This document shows positions 37,618 to 45,233 of a stretch of 64,000 nt of DNA, piece by piece (the stretch's first letter is position 1; each line of letters opens with the position of its first letter). Position numbers and translations under genes: made by a program. Source of the stretch: Amycolatopsis sp. DSM 110486 (lineage in GTDB: Bacteria; Actinomycetota; Actinomycetes; Mycobacteriales; Pseudonocardiaceae); NCBI RefSeq assembly GCF_019468465.1, contig NZ_CP080519.1, positions 7,185,001-7,249,000 of the forward strand. Reading direction: 5' to 3'. A model generated the notes under the pieces. That model had not been told where the DNA came from and did not search any database. It saw only the letters and a list, made by a program, of their open reading frames with translations.

Positions 37618-39050
37618 GCCTCACCGCCCGGGTTCAGCGGGAGCCGCAGCGTGAAGATCGCACCGCCTTGCGGACGGTTGGCGGCGGTGAGCTCGCCGCC
37701 GTGCAGCTTGGCGTTCTCCCACGCGATCGCGAGCCCGAGTCCGCTGCCCTCGGAGCGGCTGCGCGCGGTGTCGGCCTTGTAGAAGCGGTCGAACACGTGG
37801 GGGAGCACCTCCTCTTTCAGCCCCGGGCCCTCGTCGGTGACCTCGATGATGAGCGATTCCTCCGCCGTGCTCAACCTCAGCCGGACGGGCGGCGCTCCGT
37901 GGCGCAGCGCGTTGCCGACGAGGTTCGCGACGACCACGTCGAGCCGGCGCGGGTCGAGCCGCGCGCGGACACCCGGCGGCAGCTCCGTGGCCACCTCGCC
38001 GACCCAGCCGCGGGCGCGCAGGGTGACGCCGATCGCCTCGGCGACGTCCACCTCGTCGAGCGCGAGCGACGCGGACCCGGAGTCGAAGCGGGTGACCTCG
38101 ATGAGGTCGTTGACCAGCCGCGTGAGGTTGTGGGTCTCCTGGCTCACCAGCCGCACCGCGCGCCCGGCGATCTCGGGCAGGCCGGCGACCTCGGACTCCA
38201 GCACCTCGGTGACCGCGGTCATCGCGGCGAGCGGGGTGCGCAGCTCGTGGGACACGTCGGCGACGAACCGCCGCGCGTCCGACTCCATCCGTTCCAGCTC
38301 GCCGACGTGGTGCTGCAGCGACTCCGCGGTGGTGTTGAACGTCTTGCCGACCTCGGCGAGCTCGTCGGTGCCGTGGATGGTCAGGCGCGTGTCCAGGTCG
38401 CCTTCGCCGAGGCGGTGCGCCGCGCGACGCAGCTCGCGCACCGGCCCGAGCACGCTGCGGGCGGCCGCGAGCGCCAGCAGCAGCGCCAGGACCACCGCGC
38501 CGGTGCCGGTCAGCCACGCGCTGCGGGCCAGCGTGGCGATGCTCTCGCTCTCGGCGTCCAAGGGCTGCAGCACGAAGACCTCGATCCCGGACGGAACCGT
38601 CTCGTGTGACCTGCTGGTCGTGAGCCGCAGCTGAGTGCCGATCAGCAGCCGGGTTTCGCCGCCGACGTCCACGCGCTGCCAGGCGATCGAGCCCCGCCCG
38701 ACGATCTCCTTGACCTCGTCCGTGATCACGGACGCGGGCAGATCACCGCCGGAGACGCCGCCGGCGGTCACGAGCGCGTTGCCGGTCCGTCCGGCGATCT
38801 CGCCGGCGACTTGGTCGAGCTGGCCCTCCGACGGCTGGTCCACGGGCAGCGGGTAGAGCAGCTGGATGCGGCTGCTCAGCTCCCGCACCGCGTTGTCCTG
38901 CGTGTTCGTCAGGATGGTGTTGCGCGCCGTCCGGTACCCGAACCCGGCGACGGCGATGGTCGTGAGCACGCTCAGCAGCACGAACGCGAGCAGCAGCCGC
39001 GTGCGCAGGCCCCAGCCGGGCCAGAGCTTCCGGAACCGGGCGCCGGTCAC
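37614..39050 (-). CDS. HAMP-domain sensor histidine kinase
   Basis: The 478-residue kinase starts at GTG 39050 in a GTGA overlap with the regulator gene. Two transmembrane helices (residues ~18-37 and ~182-200) flank a ~145-residue extracytoplasmic sensor. HAMP follows (~200-250). The phosphoacceptor is H268 in ADVSHELRTPL; the ATPase domain has NLVGNALRHG (N box), DEGPGLKE (G1) and GSGLGLAI (G2). It phosphorylates the response regulator encoded immediately upstream. The arrangement recalls CseBC, AfsQ1/Q2 and MtrAB; the signal is unknown. Confidence 0.95.
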   Translation of the reverse strand: MTGARFRKLWPGWGLRTRLLLAFVLLSVLTTIAVAGFGYRTARNTILTNTQDNAVRELSSRIQLLYPLPVDQPSEGQLDQVAGEIAGRTGNALVTAGGVSGGDLPASVITDEVKEIVGRGSIAWQRVDVGGETRLLIGTQLRLTTSRSHETVPSGIEVFVLQPLDAESESIATLARSAWLTGTGAVVLALLLALAAARSVLGPVRELRRAAHRLGEGDLDTRLTIHGTDELAEVGKTFNTTAESLQHHVGELERMESDARRFVADVSHELRTPLAAMTAVTEVLESEVAGLPEIAGRAVRLVSQETHNLTRLVNDLIEVTRFDSGSASLALDEVDVAEAIGVTLRARGWVGEVATELPPGVRARLDPRRLDVVVANLVGNALRHGAPPVRLRLSTAEESLIIEVTDEGPGLKEEVLPHVFDRFYKADTARSRSEGSGLGLAIAWENAKLHGGELTAANRPQGGAIFTLRLPLNPGGEA

Positions 39051-39742
39051 AGCGGCCCGAAGCGGTACCCGAAACCGCGCAGGGTCTGCACGTACACCGG
39101 GGCCGCGGCGTCGTCCTCGATCTTCGCGCGCAGCCGCTGCACGCACGCGTCGACGAGCCGCGAATCACCGAGGTAACCCTGGTCCCACACGGATTCCAGC
39201 AGCTGCTGGCGGCTGAGCACCCGGCCCGGCGACGCGGACAGCTCCAGCAGCAGCCGCATCTCCGTGGGCGCGAGGCTGACAGGCCGGCCGTGCTTGCTCA
39301 CGACGAGCCCGTCGCGGTCGATGGTGAGGTCGCCGTGGCGCTCGACCTCGGGTTTCGGCGTGCCCGCCTGGCGCTGCTCGCCGCCGGTGCGCCGCAGCAC
39401 GGCCTTGATCCGGGCCTCGAGCACGCGCGGCTGGGCGGGCTTCACCACGTAGTCGTCGGCCCCGGCCTCGAGCCCGGCGACCACGTCGATGTCGTCGTTG
39501 CGCGCGGTGAGCATGATGATCGGCAGGTCACCGGTCGCGCGGATGCGCCGGCACACCTCGAACCCGTCCATCCCGGGCAGCATCAGGTCGAGCACGACGA
39601 CATCGGCCGGGCCCGCGCTCAGCCGCGCGAGCCCTTCCTCGCCGCTTTCCACCGCGTCGACGGTGTGACCCTGGTAGGTCAGGGCGATCTGCAGGCCGTC
39701 TCGCACGGCCTGGTCGTCTTCGATCAACAGCACCCGGGGCAT
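39047..39742 (-). CDS. OmpR/PhoB-family response regulator
   Basis: The 231-residue regulator starts at ATG 39742 and has a receiver domain with phospho-acceptor D52 (VVLDLMLPGMDG), T/A switch (MLTARND) and K101 (VVKPAQP), and a C-terminal winged helix (residues ~130-228; LAPTEMRLLLELSASPGRV, LVDACVQRLRAKIE, TLRGFGYRF). Partner of the downstream kinase. An inverted repeat of GTAAC-type half-sites lies 127 bp upstream and may be its autoregulatory site. Confidence 0.95.
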   Translation of the reverse strand: MPRVLLIEDDQAVRDGLQIALTYQGHTVDAVESGEEGLARLSAGPADVVVLDLMLPGMDGFEVCRRIRATGDLPIIMLTARNDDIDVVAGLEAGADDYVVKPAQPRVLEARIKAVLRRTGGEQRQAGTPKPEVERHGDLTIDRDGLVVSKHGRPVSLAPTEMRLLLELSASPGRVLSRQQLLESVWDQGYLGDSRLVDACVQRLRAKIEDDAAAPVYVQTLRGFGYRFGPL

Positions 39743-39868
39743 GTCTCCCACTATCGCAGCGCACTTCCGGGCCCGCCCGTCCGGATTCCCCGGACAGTCC
39801 ACAGCGGACACCTCCCGAGAGGATCCGCGTCCGGTCTCATCGCGGGGTGCGCGGAATGTCATGGTTGC

Positions 39869-39898
39869 GTAACAGCCTCGCCCGTGCGGAGCTGTTAC
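39869..39898. promoter_or_regulatory. Inverted GTAACAGC repeat between two-component and M15 genes
   Basis: GTAACAGC (39869-39876) and GCTGTTAC (39891-39898) are perfect inverted 8-mers 14 bp apart in the divergent region. Both halves match the GTnAC element known for the OmpR-family regulator AfsQ1. Control of both flanking genes by the adjacent response regulator is plausible. Confidence 0.45.
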
Positions 39899-39965
39899 AA
39901 AACTGTCGGGGTCCGCGTACACGACTTCGACCGTCGGCGCACACGGGGCCGCGACCGTGGACACC

Positions 39966-40505
39966 ATGACCGAACTGCTCCGCTCCCGTGCCTACGCCGT
40001 GGCTACCCGGTTGGTGGCCGTGCTGCTGCTGCCGGTGGCTTTCGTGCGTTCGCCCCACCACGCCCGCCGGCTCGCCTGCCAGTGGGCGCTCGCGCTGCGC
40101 TACCCGGCGGAGGACCTCGCGGGCCTCACGGCCGCGGCGCGCGAGGCGTTCGTGGCGGCGCGCACCGACGCGTTCTGGCGCGACGGGCAGCTGATCGGCC
40201 TCACCTCCGGCCACCGCGACGCCGCCCGGCAGCACGCGATGTTCACCGCCGAGGTCCGGCGCACGGGTTCCGCGTGGGCGGCCCGCCGGCTCGTGCTGCC
40301 GCCCGAGCAGTCGGCCCACGTCGGCGGCTTCGCGCTCGACGTGCGGCCCACGGAAGGCGCGCAGTGGCTGGAACGCCACGGCGCGGCGTACCACCTGCAC
40401 CGCCGCTACGACAACGAGTGGTGGCACTTCGAGTACCACGCCGACACGCTGCCGATCCGCCTGCCGCACCCGGGCGCGGCCGTATTGGTCAGAACCGCCG
40501 GGTGA
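39966..40505 (+). CDS. M15-family D-Ala-D-Ala metallopeptidase (VanY-like), membrane-anchored
   Basis: The 179-residue protein (ATG 39966; a GTG nine bases upstream is an alternative) has one N-terminal hydrophobic segment (ATRLVAVLLLPVAFV) that could be an anchor. The zinc motif is SAHVGGFALD (H118, D125) and the catalytic/zinc block EWWHFE (E151, H154). LTSGHRDAARQ is the substrate-side loop. M15B enzymes trim D-alanine from peptidoglycan. Divergent from a two-component system with an envelope-type lipoprotein, it may be a target of that system. Its end overlaps the EXPERA gene by 17 bp. Confidence 0.87.
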   Translation: MTELLRSRAYAVATRLVAVLLLPVAFVRSPHHARRLACQWALALRYPAEDLAGLTAAAREAFVAARTDAFWRDGQLIGLTSGHRDAARQHAMFTAEVRRTGSAWAARRLVLPPEQSAHVGGFALDVRPTEGAQWLERHGAAYHLHRRYDNEWWHFEYHADTLPIRLPHPGAAVLVRTAG

Positions 40506-40980
40506 ACGGCATCGGCTTGCGCATGCGGATCAGCAGGAGCAGGGGCACGAGCACGTACCAGATGTTGAAGGCCAGGAACTTGACCGGGTTGCCCGTGCGC
40601 ATCGCCGGGTCGCCGAAGAACTCCACACCGAACACGACGACGCCGGTGAGCGTGACGATCATCGTCGCGTAGATCACGGCGAACAGCTGGATCCAGTTCT
40701 TGCCGGCGAGCAGGCACACGACGAGCACGACGTAGAACGGCATGTACACGAACGCCGAGAGCCCCGTGACGATCCGCATCCAGTCCGGCGGGTGCATGAA
40801 GAGGATGTCGGCGTCGTGGGCGTACCAGTAGTTGGAGTTCACGAAGAAGTTGTCCGACGGGCCCGAGAAGTCGACGCCCACGGTCGGCAGCAGGTCGCTG
40901 ATGAGCGAGGTGATCGTGAACGCGGCGAACACGATCGCGAAGAAGATGTCGATCCCGCGTCGGCGCAGCGGCAGGTTCAT
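40489..40980 (-). CDS. EXPERA (emopamil-binding/TMEM97-like) membrane protein
   Basis: The 163-residue protein has four transmembrane helices: FFAIVFAAFTITSLISD, MRIVTGLSAFVYMPFYVVLV, LFAVIYATMIVTLTGVVVFG and FLAFNIWYVLVPLLLLIR. Acidic residues occur in the first and third helices as in EXPERA proteins, the family of eukaryotic sterol delta8-delta7 isomerase and TMEM97. A polar loop with YWYAHDADILFMHPPDW follows helix 1. Bacterial members are uncharacterised; a lipid or isoprenoid ligand is likely. It shares a 53-bp promoter gap with the DUF1295 gene. Confidence 0.75.
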   Translation of the reverse strand: MNLPLRRRGIDIFFAIVFAAFTITSLISDLLPTVGVDFSGPSDNFFVNSNYWYAHDADILFMHPPDWMRIVTGLSAFVYMPFYVVLVVCLLAGKNWIQLFAVIYATMIVTLTGVVVFGVEFFGDPAMRTGNPVKFLAFNIWYVLVPLLLLIRMRKPMPFTRRF

Positions 40981-41033
40981 AGGATGATCCTAAGCGGGCG
41001 GCTCGGGCGGTACTCGGGCAGTAGAGTGCGGGC

Positions 41034-41846
41034 ATGAACGCGTTCCAGGTCTGCCTCTGCGTCTTCGCGGGCGTCTGCGCCCTGTGCTGGGTGCTCTCGG
41101 TGATCACGCGCGAGTACTCGTGGGTGGACCGGATCTGGTCCCTGGTGCCCGTGGCGTACGTCGCGATCTTCGCCGCCTTCGCAGGCTTCGCCGACGCGCG
41201 CCTCGACGTGATGTTCGTCTTGGTGCTTCTCTGGGGTTTGCGCCTCACCTTCAACTTCGCCCGCAAGGGCGGCTACGCCCGCGGCGGCGAGGACTACCGC
41301 TGGGTGGTGCTGCGCGGGAAGATGGCGCCCTGGCAGTTTCAGGTCTTCAACTTCTTCTTCATCACGATCTACCAGAACGCCATTCTGCTGCTGATCGCGC
41401 TGCCGGCGTGGACGGTTTTGGAGTATCGGTCGCCGTTCGGTGTGGGTGATGTGATCGTGGCGGTGATCTTCGTCGCGTGCCTGGCGGGGGAGACGGTCGC
41501 GGATCAGCAGCAGTGGAACTTCCACCAGTGGAAGAAGCGCGAGCAGGACGCCGGGCGGGTGCCTTCGCCGCGATTCCTGCAGAGTGGTCTGTTCCGCTTC
41601 TCGCGGCACCCGAACTTCTTCTTCGAGCAGGCCCAGTGGTGGCTGGTGTTCGTGTTCGGCGCCGTGGCCTTCGGCGGAATCCCCTGGACGATCGCGGGCG
41701 CGGTCCTGCTGACGCTGCTGTTCGTGGGATCGACGATCTTCACGGAGACCATCACGCGGGGGCGGTACCCGGAGTACGCGGAATATCAGCAGCGGACTTC
41801 GGCTGTTGTGCCGTGGATTCCTCGGAGCCGGGTTCCGGTGGGCTGA
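41034..41846 (+). CDS. DUF1295 / steroid 5-alpha-reductase-like membrane protein
   Basis: The 270-residue product has about seven helices and the DUF1295 marks: SWVDRIWSLVPV near the N-terminus, LRLTFNFARKGGYARGGEDYRW, and the C-terminal GLFRFSRHPNFFFEQAQWW cofactor motif, followed by GRYPEYAEYQQRTSAVVPW. Relatives are NADPH-dependent reductases of steroids or lipid enones and isoprenylcysteine methyltransferase-like enzymes. The neighbouring EXPERA gene is the bacterial relative of a sterol isomerase, so both may act on one isoprenoid or steroid substrate (inference). Confidence 0.85.
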   Translation: MNAFQVCLCVFAGVCALCWVLSVITREYSWVDRIWSLVPVAYVAIFAAFAGFADARLDVMFVLVLLWGLRLTFNFARKGGYARGGEDYRWVVLRGKMAPWQFQVFNFFFITIYQNAILLLIALPAWTVLEYRSPFGVGDVIVAVIFVACLAGETVADQQQWNFHQWKKREQDAGRVPSPRFLQSGLFRFSRHPNFFFEQAQWWLVFVFGAVAFGGIPWTIAGAVLLTLLFVGSTIFTETITRGRYPEYAEYQQRTSAVVPWIPRSRVPVG

Positions 41847-41879
41847 GTTTCACGCGCTTCGTCGGGAGCATCGCACTTC

Positions 41880-42048
41880 GCGTTCTTGCAACTGGTCGCG
41901 GTCGGCAGGGTTTCAGGTAGAGCTCGTTGATCCGCCGTTCGGTGGCGCAGTGCCGGATGGCGTGTTCGCGGAGCCGCAGTTCCGCACCCTTGGTCGCCAG
42001 GTCGTGCTCGGCGGTCTGCCGCCGCGGTGCCGTGAGTACCGGCGCCAA
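41880..42048 (-). pseudogene. Decayed fragment of an actinobacterial membrane protein family
   Basis: A minus-strand frame encodes TAEHDLATKGAELRLREH followed by IRHCATERRINELYLKP. This matches the coiled-coil and ATERRxxELYxKAVEQLGSDKAPVRL region of a widespread actinobacterial membrane protein of unknown function. The family's continuation is not readable: the frame runs into unrelated sequence and a second frame reads DQLQEREV, indicating at least one frameshift, and the rest is missing. The 345-bp gap 41847-42191 otherwise holds nothing I can support. Confidence 0.4.
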
Positions 42049-42191
42049 GGCGCCGCCGGTGCCGACCTCGGTCGTTCTGACGGTGTGGATGCCGTCGAGT
42101 CGAGCGCGATCGGCGTCTGTGCGAGTGGCCGCGTTTCCGGAAACGGGAGGCTCAGGCGAATGACGCCGTGACGAATGTCCTCAGTAGACAC

Positions 42192-42680
42192 TCACGCCGT
42201 AAACGAAACCGCCAACCCGCCACCACCCGTTTGTGGTGCGCCCACAGGGCGGACCGTCACCTGCGGCTGGTTCCGGTCAGGAGCCCGGCGCGGCGGAGTG
42301 GTGGGCCGAGAGGAAGGTCGCGGCGAAGGCAGCGGCGTAACCGAAGAAGGCGGCGTCCCCACCACAGTGAACGTTGCGGTGGCCACGCGGCCGTCGGTGC
42401 AGGGGAAGGTGGCCGTGTAGGTGCCGGGGCGGGTGGTGGCGGTGCCGGTGCCGCCGGCGCGGCCCCAGTTGCCGCCGGTGGTCCACTTGAGTGGGGCGGC
42501 GAAGCCGGGCGAGGTGACGGGGCCGGAGGGGCTGCAGCCGTTGCCTTGGGCGGCATACGTTTCCGCGTGCATTTCGCCGCCTGGCGCCACTTCCGAGGGC
42601 CACAGGGACCAGCCGACGTCACCTGGTGCCGTGAGAGATGCGCTCAACAGGGCCGCGCCCGTGAGAAATTCCGTGAACAT
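42192..42680 (-). CDS. Secreted proline-rich hypothetical protein
   Basis: The 162-residue product starts at ATG 42680 with GGGGAGGA upstream. It has a short hydrophobic N-terminus (FLTGAALLSASLTAPG) that may act as a signal peptide although it lacks the usual basic residues. The body is beta-rich and Ig-like (WSLWPSEVAPGGEM, ATTRPGTYTATFPCTDGRVATATFTVV in parts), with two cysteines (in NGCSPSG and FPCTDG) that could bond. The last ~45 residues are Pro/Ser/Thr/Arg-rich. I do not recognise a function. Confidence 0.65.
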   Translation of the reverse strand: MFTEFLTGAALLSASLTAPGDVGWSLWPSEVAPGGEMHAETYAAQGNGCSPSGPVTSPGFAAPLKWTTGGNWGRAGGTGTATTRPGTYTATFPCTDGRVATATFTVVGTPPSSVTPLPSPRPSSRPTTPPRRAPDRNQPQVTVRPVGAPQTGGGGLAVSFTA

Positions 42681-42736
42681 GTCGTCCTCCCCGAGACTGT
42701 GTGCGGAACACGTTCGGGGAGGACGGGTGGTTGCCT

Positions 42737-43261
42737 CTAGCGGTCGTAGAAGTTCGACGGTGGTTCGTTCCACTGCTGCGTCGGGGCGTCAGGGCGCGGG
42801 GAGCGCTTGCGCCGGTGCAAAGTGCGTGCGTTGGCCGCCATGCTGTTCACCACGATGGCGATCACCAAGCCGATCACGAGGTTGATCGCGGCCGTCGCGT
42901 ATTTGGCGCTCGTTTCGACCGTCAACGTCAGCGGCAGGACCACCGCGATGAGCGTCACGAGCACCATGATCCAGCCGAAGAACTGGCTGGGCGCGGGCGT
43001 CGCGACGCTCAGCAGGTGCATGAGGCCCGTGGCGAGCAGGGCGGCAAAAGCGGCGGCGAGCGCATACGCGGTGGTGCTGGCGCTGCCCCACGCGCCCTCG
43101 CCTTTGGGGGCGAGCACGGGGACGTCGAAGATGCCGCGGGCGATGAGCAGGCCGACGATGGCGACGAGCGCCGCCACCACCGCCGTGGCGACGCCGCCCG
43201 CCCACAGCCGCGCCGCGTCGATGCCGGGTCGGGCGTCCTGGTCGTACGGGTTCTGCGCCAT
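42737..43261 (-). CDS. DUF6069-like four-helix membrane protein
   Basis: The 174-residue protein starts at ATG 43261 with GGAGGGA upstream. Four helices are clear: AGGVATAVVAALVAIVGLL, TTAYALAAAFAALLATGLMHL, FFGWIMVLVTLIAVVLPLT and AAINLVIGLVIAIVVNSM. The loop DVPVLAPKGEGAWGS between helices 1 and 2 fits the DUF6069 family as I recall it. The C-terminal ~30 residues are basic and cytoplasmic. No function is known. It lies 44 bp downstream of the HdeD-like gene on the same strand. Confidence 0.8.
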   Translation of the reverse strand: MAQNPYDQDARPGIDAARLWAGGVATAVVAALVAIVGLLIARGIFDVPVLAPKGEGAWGSASTTAYALAAAFAALLATGLMHLLSVATPAPSQFFGWIMVLVTLIAVVLPLTLTVETSAKYATAAINLVIGLVIAIVVNSMAANARTLHRRKRSPRPDAPTQQWNEPPSNFYDR

Positions 43262-43305
43262 CACGGATCCCTCCGTCAACGAAGCTGTCCCACTCGATTG
43301 TCGTC

Positions 43306-43896
43306 CTAAGCGGGCTCGTTCGCCTGGTCGAGTTTCGCGACGCGCCGCAAGCGGAAGGACAGGACGACGAGCATGATCCCGTACAGCAACGCGTAGATGC
43401 CCACGAGCAAGGCGATTCCGAACGCCCCCGCGATCGGGTGGATCAGCACCAGCACCCCCGCGATCACGGACACCGCGCCGGCCACGATGAGGAACGCCTC
43501 GCCCGTGATCTGCTTGCGCAGGCGGATCGCGGCGACGATCTCGGCGACGCCCGTGACCACCGCCCACGCCCCGACGAGCGTCGCCAGCACGAGGATGGTC
43601 GCGCCGGGCCACACCAGCGCGATCACCCCCGCGACGAGCCCGAGCAGACCCAGCAACGCGTACGCGAACCGGTGCGCGCCGTCGCCCGGGCGGAACGCCT
43701 GCATGAACGCACCCACAGCGTCCACGAGCGCGTAAATACCGAAAACGAGTGCCAGCGCCAGCACGGTGACGCCCGGCCAGATCAGCGCGATCACGCCGAA
43801 CACCACCGCCAGCACACCGCGCACGAGAACCAGCGGCCACGTCTGCCGCGGGTCCATCACGAGACCACCGACCCCAGCAGAGATGTGTGCGGACAT
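43306..43896 (-). CDS. HdeD/DUF308-family membrane protein
   Basis: The 196-residue product (ATG 43896, GGGAGG upstream) has six helices as three similar pairs, with repeated VxxGVxALxWPGxT phrases (VVFGVIALIWPGVTVLAL, LVAGVIALVWPGATILVL, VIAGVLVLIHPIAGAFG). This internal repeat is the signature of the HdeD family, first linked to acid resistance in E. coli; actinobacterial members are uncharacterised. It probably shares a transcript with the DUF6069-like gene. Confidence 0.88.
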   Translation of the reverse strand: MSAHISAGVGGLVMDPRQTWPLVLVRGVLAVVFGVIALIWPGVTVLALALVFGIYALVDAVGAFMQAFRPGDGAHRFAYALLGLLGLVAGVIALVWPGATILVLATLVGAWAVVTGVAEIVAAIRLRKQITGEAFLIVAGAVSVIAGVLVLIHPIAGAFGIALLVGIYALLYGIMLVVLSFRLRRVAKLDQANEPA

Positions 43897-44005
43897 GCTT
43901 GCCTCCCGAGCACGATGCTGACCTGGGAAAACGTTAGCAGCGCAGGAAGATCCAAGCACCGCTTCGTTGTTCACCCGATCGGTGACGAAGTGTCCGAAGA
44001 GGACG

Positions 44006-45142
44006 TCAGAAGCTCACCGGCAGCCCGGCGAGCCGCCACGTGCCGGGGTCGGGCGCGCGCCGCACGTCGCCCAGGCTCAGCGCGGGAAAGCGCTCCAGCA
44101 ACCCCCGCAACGCCACCTCCGCCTCCACGCGCGCGAGCGCCGCACCGAGGCAGAAGTGCGGGCCGTACGCGAACCCGAGGTGCCCGCCCTCTGTCCGCCG
44201 CACGTCGAGGCGGTCGGGATCGGTGAACACGCGCGGGTCGCGGTTCGCCGACGCGATCGCGGCCGACACGGGCTCGCCGGCCCGGATCGCCACGCCGTGC
44301 AGGGAAAGGTCCTCGGTGGCCTGCCGGGGAATCGTCAGCAGCTGAGGTCCGCACCACCGCATCAGCTCCTCGATCGCCGTCGGCCACAGTCCGGGTTCCG
44401 CGCGCAGCACGGCGAGCTGGTCCGGATGGGTGAGCAGGGCCTCGACGGCGTTGGCGACGAAGTTCGCCGGCGTCTGCCCCGCGAGCACGAGCTGCCAGAC
44501 GAGGGTCACGAGCTCGGGTTCGGTGAGGCCTTCGGTCCCGGCCAGCAGTTCGAGGAACTCGCTCGCCGGCGGCGTGGTGAGGCCGCGCGCGCCGTCGATG
44601 ATGCCGGGCACCGCGGCGGCGAAGCTCTCGCCCGAGCCGGCGACCACGTTCTGGCCGTAGCTGTGCCAGCGCGGCCGATCCGCCTCGGGCACGCCGACGA
44701 GCTCGCAGATCACCTCCATCGGCAACGGCTGCGCGAACCCGGTCAGCAGGTCGGCGCGCTCGGCGGGGAGGCCGTCGAGCAGCTCGTCGACGATCGGCTC
44801 GATCCGCGGCCGGAAGTCCGCCGCACGGCGCGCCGTGAACGCGGGGGAGACGAGGCCGCGCAGCCGCCGGTGCTCCGCGCCTTCCATCTCCTGCATCGTC
44901 CGCAGGTACGGCCGGCAGTGCTCGGGCACGTCGAGCGCCTGGTAGCTGCCCGGGCCGAGCGCGAAGCGCGGGTCGGTGAGCATCGCCCGCGCGTCGGCGA
45001 GGCGGGTGACGACCCACAGCGGGCCGAAGCCGGGGCCGACGAGCTTGGCCACGGGGCCGTGCTCGCGGGCGGCGCCGTAGACGGCGAACGGGTCGCGGTG
45101 GACCGCGGGGTCGGTCAGGTCGATCTCGGGGACGTCGGTCAC
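44006..45142 (-). CDS. Cytochrome P450
   Basis: The 378-residue protein is a soluble bacterial P450. GTG 45142 has GAGGAG five bases upstream; GTG 45148 overlaps that site and is less likely. Visible motifs are the I-helix AGQT (residues ~221-224), in which the acid/alcohol pair of AG(D/E)T is changed to Q-T, the E-x2-R pair (E259, R262), and the heme loop FAYGPHFCLG with ligand C331. The Gln at the acidic position is unusual for a monooxygenase. Divergent from a TetR-like gene that may regulate it. No ferredoxin gene is adjacent. Confidence 0.93.
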   Translation of the reverse strand: MTDVPEIDLTDPAVHRDPFAVYGAAREHGPVAKLVGPGFGPLWVVTRLADARAMLTDPRFALGPGSYQALDVPEHCRPYLRTMQEMEGAEHRRLRGLVSPAFTARRAADFRPRIEPIVDELLDGLPAERADLLTGFAQPLPMEVICELVGVPEADRPRWHSYGQNVVAGSGESFAAAVPGIIDGARGLTTPPASEFLELLAGTEGLTEPELVTLVWQLVLAGQTPANFVANAVEALLTHPDQLAVLRAEPGLWPTAIEELMRWCGPQLLTIPRQATEDLSLHGVAIRAGEPVSAAIASANRDPRVFTDPDRLDVRRTEGGHLGFAYGPHFCLGAALARVEAEVALRGLLERFPALSLGDVRRAPDPGTWRLAGLPVSF

Positions 45143-45233
45143 GGGCACTCCTCATTCTGGATGGTGAAATCAGATGGTCTCATCATATGTACCCGAGCGC
45201 TATCGTGACCAGCAAGGGAGCACGAGGAGGACG

